A stretch of DNA of 22,129 nt. Origin: Bacillota bacterium. GTDB taxonomy: Bacteria > Bacillota > Bacilli > Calditerricolales > Calditerricolaceae. The position numbers were made by a program, and so were the translations under genes. The notes beneath the pieces were generated by a model. The model had not been told where the DNA came from. It was given only the letters and a program-made list of their open reading frames with translations, and searched no databases. Position 1 is the stretch's first letter. Each line of letters starts with the position of its first letter. Of the stretch, positions 20,961 through 22,129 are shown in pieces. The DNA is taken from positions 1 to 22,129 of the forward strand of contig PKQU01000007.1 of NCBI GenBank assembly GCA_017577925.1, written 5' to 3'.

Positions 20961-22129
20961 GGACAACGTGAACCGACGGATGGCCAAACGCCACAAAGGA
21001 GGGACCGCGCATGGCACGGATGTACCGGGTGCTGGCCTTCTGGACGCTGGTGATCGGGCTCATGTTCGCCTGGGGTGAGCTGTGGGGCCCCGCCATCCTG
21101 TTCTTCGCCCAGACGGCCGTGTTCCTCACGGTGAGCTACATGGGACTGTCGGAGCGCGCCTACCTGCTCATCTTCTGGGGCTACATGATCCTCGCCTTCA
21201 CCGGCATCCTGTACTGGTCGTTTTTCCGGTTGGAGCCCGGCCAAAGTGAGCAGGCCCTGTCCACCCTGCTGGCCACGTTGGAAAGAGGTGTTGGTTAACC
21301 GACACCTCTTTTTTTTCATGTCTTGAAGAAACGCGAGAACGTCCGGCGCGTCTCCCTTGGCCATGAGCAAAACGCGAAACCGCTCGCCCATGCCCCCACC
21401 GAGCACCAGATGGCGAATGGCGCGGTTCTGCCGCGCGGCCGGGCTAAAGGGGTCCGCGCCGGGCGCTTCGAGGTACTTCAGAATGCCGCAGGCAATAAGA
21501 AAGGCGCCTTGCGTCCCGTACCACACGGTTCGCCAGCCGGCCTCGGCTCCCCATTCCATGATGTCGGAGAAATCGACGTCGGCGGTGAGATCCTGCTCTC
21601 CGGGGCGCGCCAAGACCGCCTCCGTCACCGCATGGCGCCAGAAGGCGCGCAGCGTCCCGCGCACCCGCTCGGGCGTAATCCGTTCCGCCGTTGTTCCCCC
21701 GTAGTCGATGAGCAGCAAAAACCCGCGTGCGATCCCTTCCCCCCACGCACGAAGCGCCGCGCGCGCCGACGCGTGCACCTCGACGCGTTGCCCCTCGGCC
21801 ACGTCGCCGCCCGTTGCGCGCAACCGTGCGCGCAGCCGCTCCCAATGCGCCAGCATCTCCGCGTCGGTGCACGGACGCCACACCTCGACAAACCGCCCGC
21901 CGTCCCATCCCACGTGCAGCTCCTCCACCGTCCCGCCGACCCGGCGCAGGACGCGCACCGGAAGAGCATCCAGGACTTCGTTCGCCACAAGGACCGCCTG
22001 TCCCGCTCCGCCGACCACGTCGGCCACCGTATCTCCCCACCGGACCTGCCGGCGATGGACAGCGAGCGTTTCCGCCTGGGCGCGGCGGAGGGTCGGGCTG
22101 CGTTCCACGATGCCGTACAGCACATCCGG
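20954..22129 (-). CDS. MidA-family class I SAM-dependent methyltransferase, 5' end missing, anomalous 3' end
   Basis: The frame enters from the right edge (PDVLYGIVERSPTLR) and lacks roughly the first 100 residues. Recognised family segments are VLVANEVLDALPVRV, GFLLLIDYGGTTAERI with RVRGTLRAFWRHAV, DLTADVDFSDIMEWGAEAG and GMGERFRVLLMAKG, as in COG1565/NDUFAF7-type arginine methyltransferases. The substrate in bacteria is not known to me. The family-like part ends near 21330. Beyond that the frame passes through an A8 run (21309-21316) and the DUF2626 terminator and stays open about 117 codons antisense to the whole DUF2626 gene, stopping inside its -10 box. That tail has no family character. 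With seven A instead of eight, the protein would end MKKRGVG at a TAA in the palindrome centre, so a homopolymer error or frameshift is likely and the true 3' end is probably near 21293. Confidence 0.8.
   Translation of the reverse strand, partial: PDVLYGIVERSPTLRRAQAETLAVHRRQVRWGDTVADVVGGAGQAVLVANEVLDALPVRVLRRVGGTVEELHVGWDGGRFVEVWRPCTDAEMLAHWERLRARLRATGGDVAEGQRVEVHASARAALRAWGEGIARGFLLLIDYGGTTAERITPERVRGTLRAFWRHAVTEAVLARPGEQDLTADVDFSDIMEWGAEAGWRTVWYGTQGAFLIACGILKYLEAPGADPFSPAARQNRAIRHLVLGGGMGERFRVLLMAKGDAPDVLAFLQDMKKKRCRLTNTSFQRGQQGGQGLLTLAGLQPEKRPVQDAGEGEDHVAPEDEQVGALRQSHVAHREEHGRLGEEQDGGAPQLTPGEHEPDHQRPEGQHPVHPCHARSLLCGVWPSVGSRCPL
21011..21298 (+). CDS. yqgY: DUF2626 small membrane protein (YqgY-like)
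   Basis: The only plus-strand gene, 95 aa. It begins MARMYRVLAFWTLVIG from an ATG with AAAGGAGGG 7 nt upstream. Three hydrophobic segments (about 7-21, 27-45 and 51-71) are joined by short loops; LFFAQTAVF followed by SYMGLSERAYLLIFW is the pattern I recognise from the DUF2626 family of Bacillales (B. subtilis YqgY). The function is unknown. The C-terminal tail (72-95) is longer than I recall for the family, and the last codons (ERGVG, then TAA) are formed by the left arm of the terminator. It is expressed from its own strong promoter and convergent with the MidA-family gene. Confidence 0.85.
   Translation: MARMYRVLAFWTLVIGLMFAWGELWGPAILFFAQTAVFLTVSYMGLSERAYLLIFWGYMILAFTGILYWSFFRLEPGQSEQALSTLLATLERGVG
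21282..21316 (+). terminator. Rho-independent terminator after DUF2626
   Basis: AAAGAGGTGT (21282-21291) pairs with ACACCTCTTT (21302-21311), and the centre GGTTAACC is itself palindromic; T8 covers 21309-21316. The DUF2626 stop codon lies at the centre of the hairpin. On the minus strand the tail after the hairpin is not T-rich, so termination should act mainly on the plus strand. Confidence 0.93.

Noticed and set aside
1..22129. CRISPR arrays, tRNA/rRNA genes, insertion sequences, prophage or attachment sites
   Set aside because: No spaced repeats, RNA-gene sequences, transposase frames or terminal inverted repeats were seen. Known T-box and SAM riboswitch features were also not found upstream of any operon.

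Overview
The window is about 22 kb of GC-rich DNA. Nearly all genes are on the minus strand and match the division and cell-wall (dcw) cluster of an endospore-forming Bacillales-type Firmicute, plus its upstream flank. The evidence for this assignment is an SpoVD-type penicillin-binding protein next to a PbpB-type one, a GerR/RsfA-family sporulation regulator, a bacillithiol-synthesis gene (bshC), a DUF2626 (YqgY-like) protein, and MurE with the meso-DAP signature DNPR. The high GC content, a short AhcY of the kind found in thermophiles, and frequent GTG/TTG starts suggest a thermophilic, GC-rich member of the group. That last point is inference; I cannot name a species.

Minus-strand order, read in the direction of transcription from high to low coordinates: (1) the 3' part of a MidA-family SAM methyltransferase (21.0-22.1 kb), convergent with the only plus-strand gene, a small DUF2626 membrane protein. 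(2) gerR-like regulator (20.2-20.8 kb). (3) A four-gene leucine-catabolism operon: biotin carboxylase, a 71-residue biotin carrier protein, HMG-CoA lyase and carboxyltransferase (15.9-20.0 kb), resembling B. subtilis yngH-yngHB-yngG-yngE. (4) panE (14.8-15.8 kb). (5) bshC and ahcY (11.8-14.7 kb). (6) The dcw cluster proper: mraZ, rsmH, ftsL, pbpB, spoVD, murE, murF, mraY, murD and the first 33 codons of a spoVE/ftsW gene, which runs off the left edge.

B. subtilis has the backbone ylbO(gerR)-ylbP-ylbQ(panE)-yllA(bshC)-mraZ-rsmH-ftsL-pbpB-spoVD-murE-mraY-murD-spoVE. This window keeps that backbone with four differences: the leucine operon sits between gerR and panE, no ylbP is present, ahcY lies between bshC and mraZ, and murF lies between murE and mraY.

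Transcription units are well punctuated. Rho-independent terminators follow gerR, the leucine operon, ahcY, pbpB and the DUF2626 gene. Good sigma-A-like promoters precede the DUF2626 gene, bshC and mraZ. The mraZ promoter is followed by four 10-bp direct repeats that look like an MraZ autoregulatory operator.

The points most worth a second look are: the MraZ-box array; a terminator that splits the dcw cluster before spoVD; a conserved cysteine pair in SpoVD; and the A8 homopolymer in a palindromic terminator, where the MidA frame runs on for about 117 codons antisense to DUF2626 but would stop at once if the run were one base shorter. I see no wholly new system, RNA gene, mobile element or CRISPR array. 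No stretch longer than 300 bases lacks a gene.
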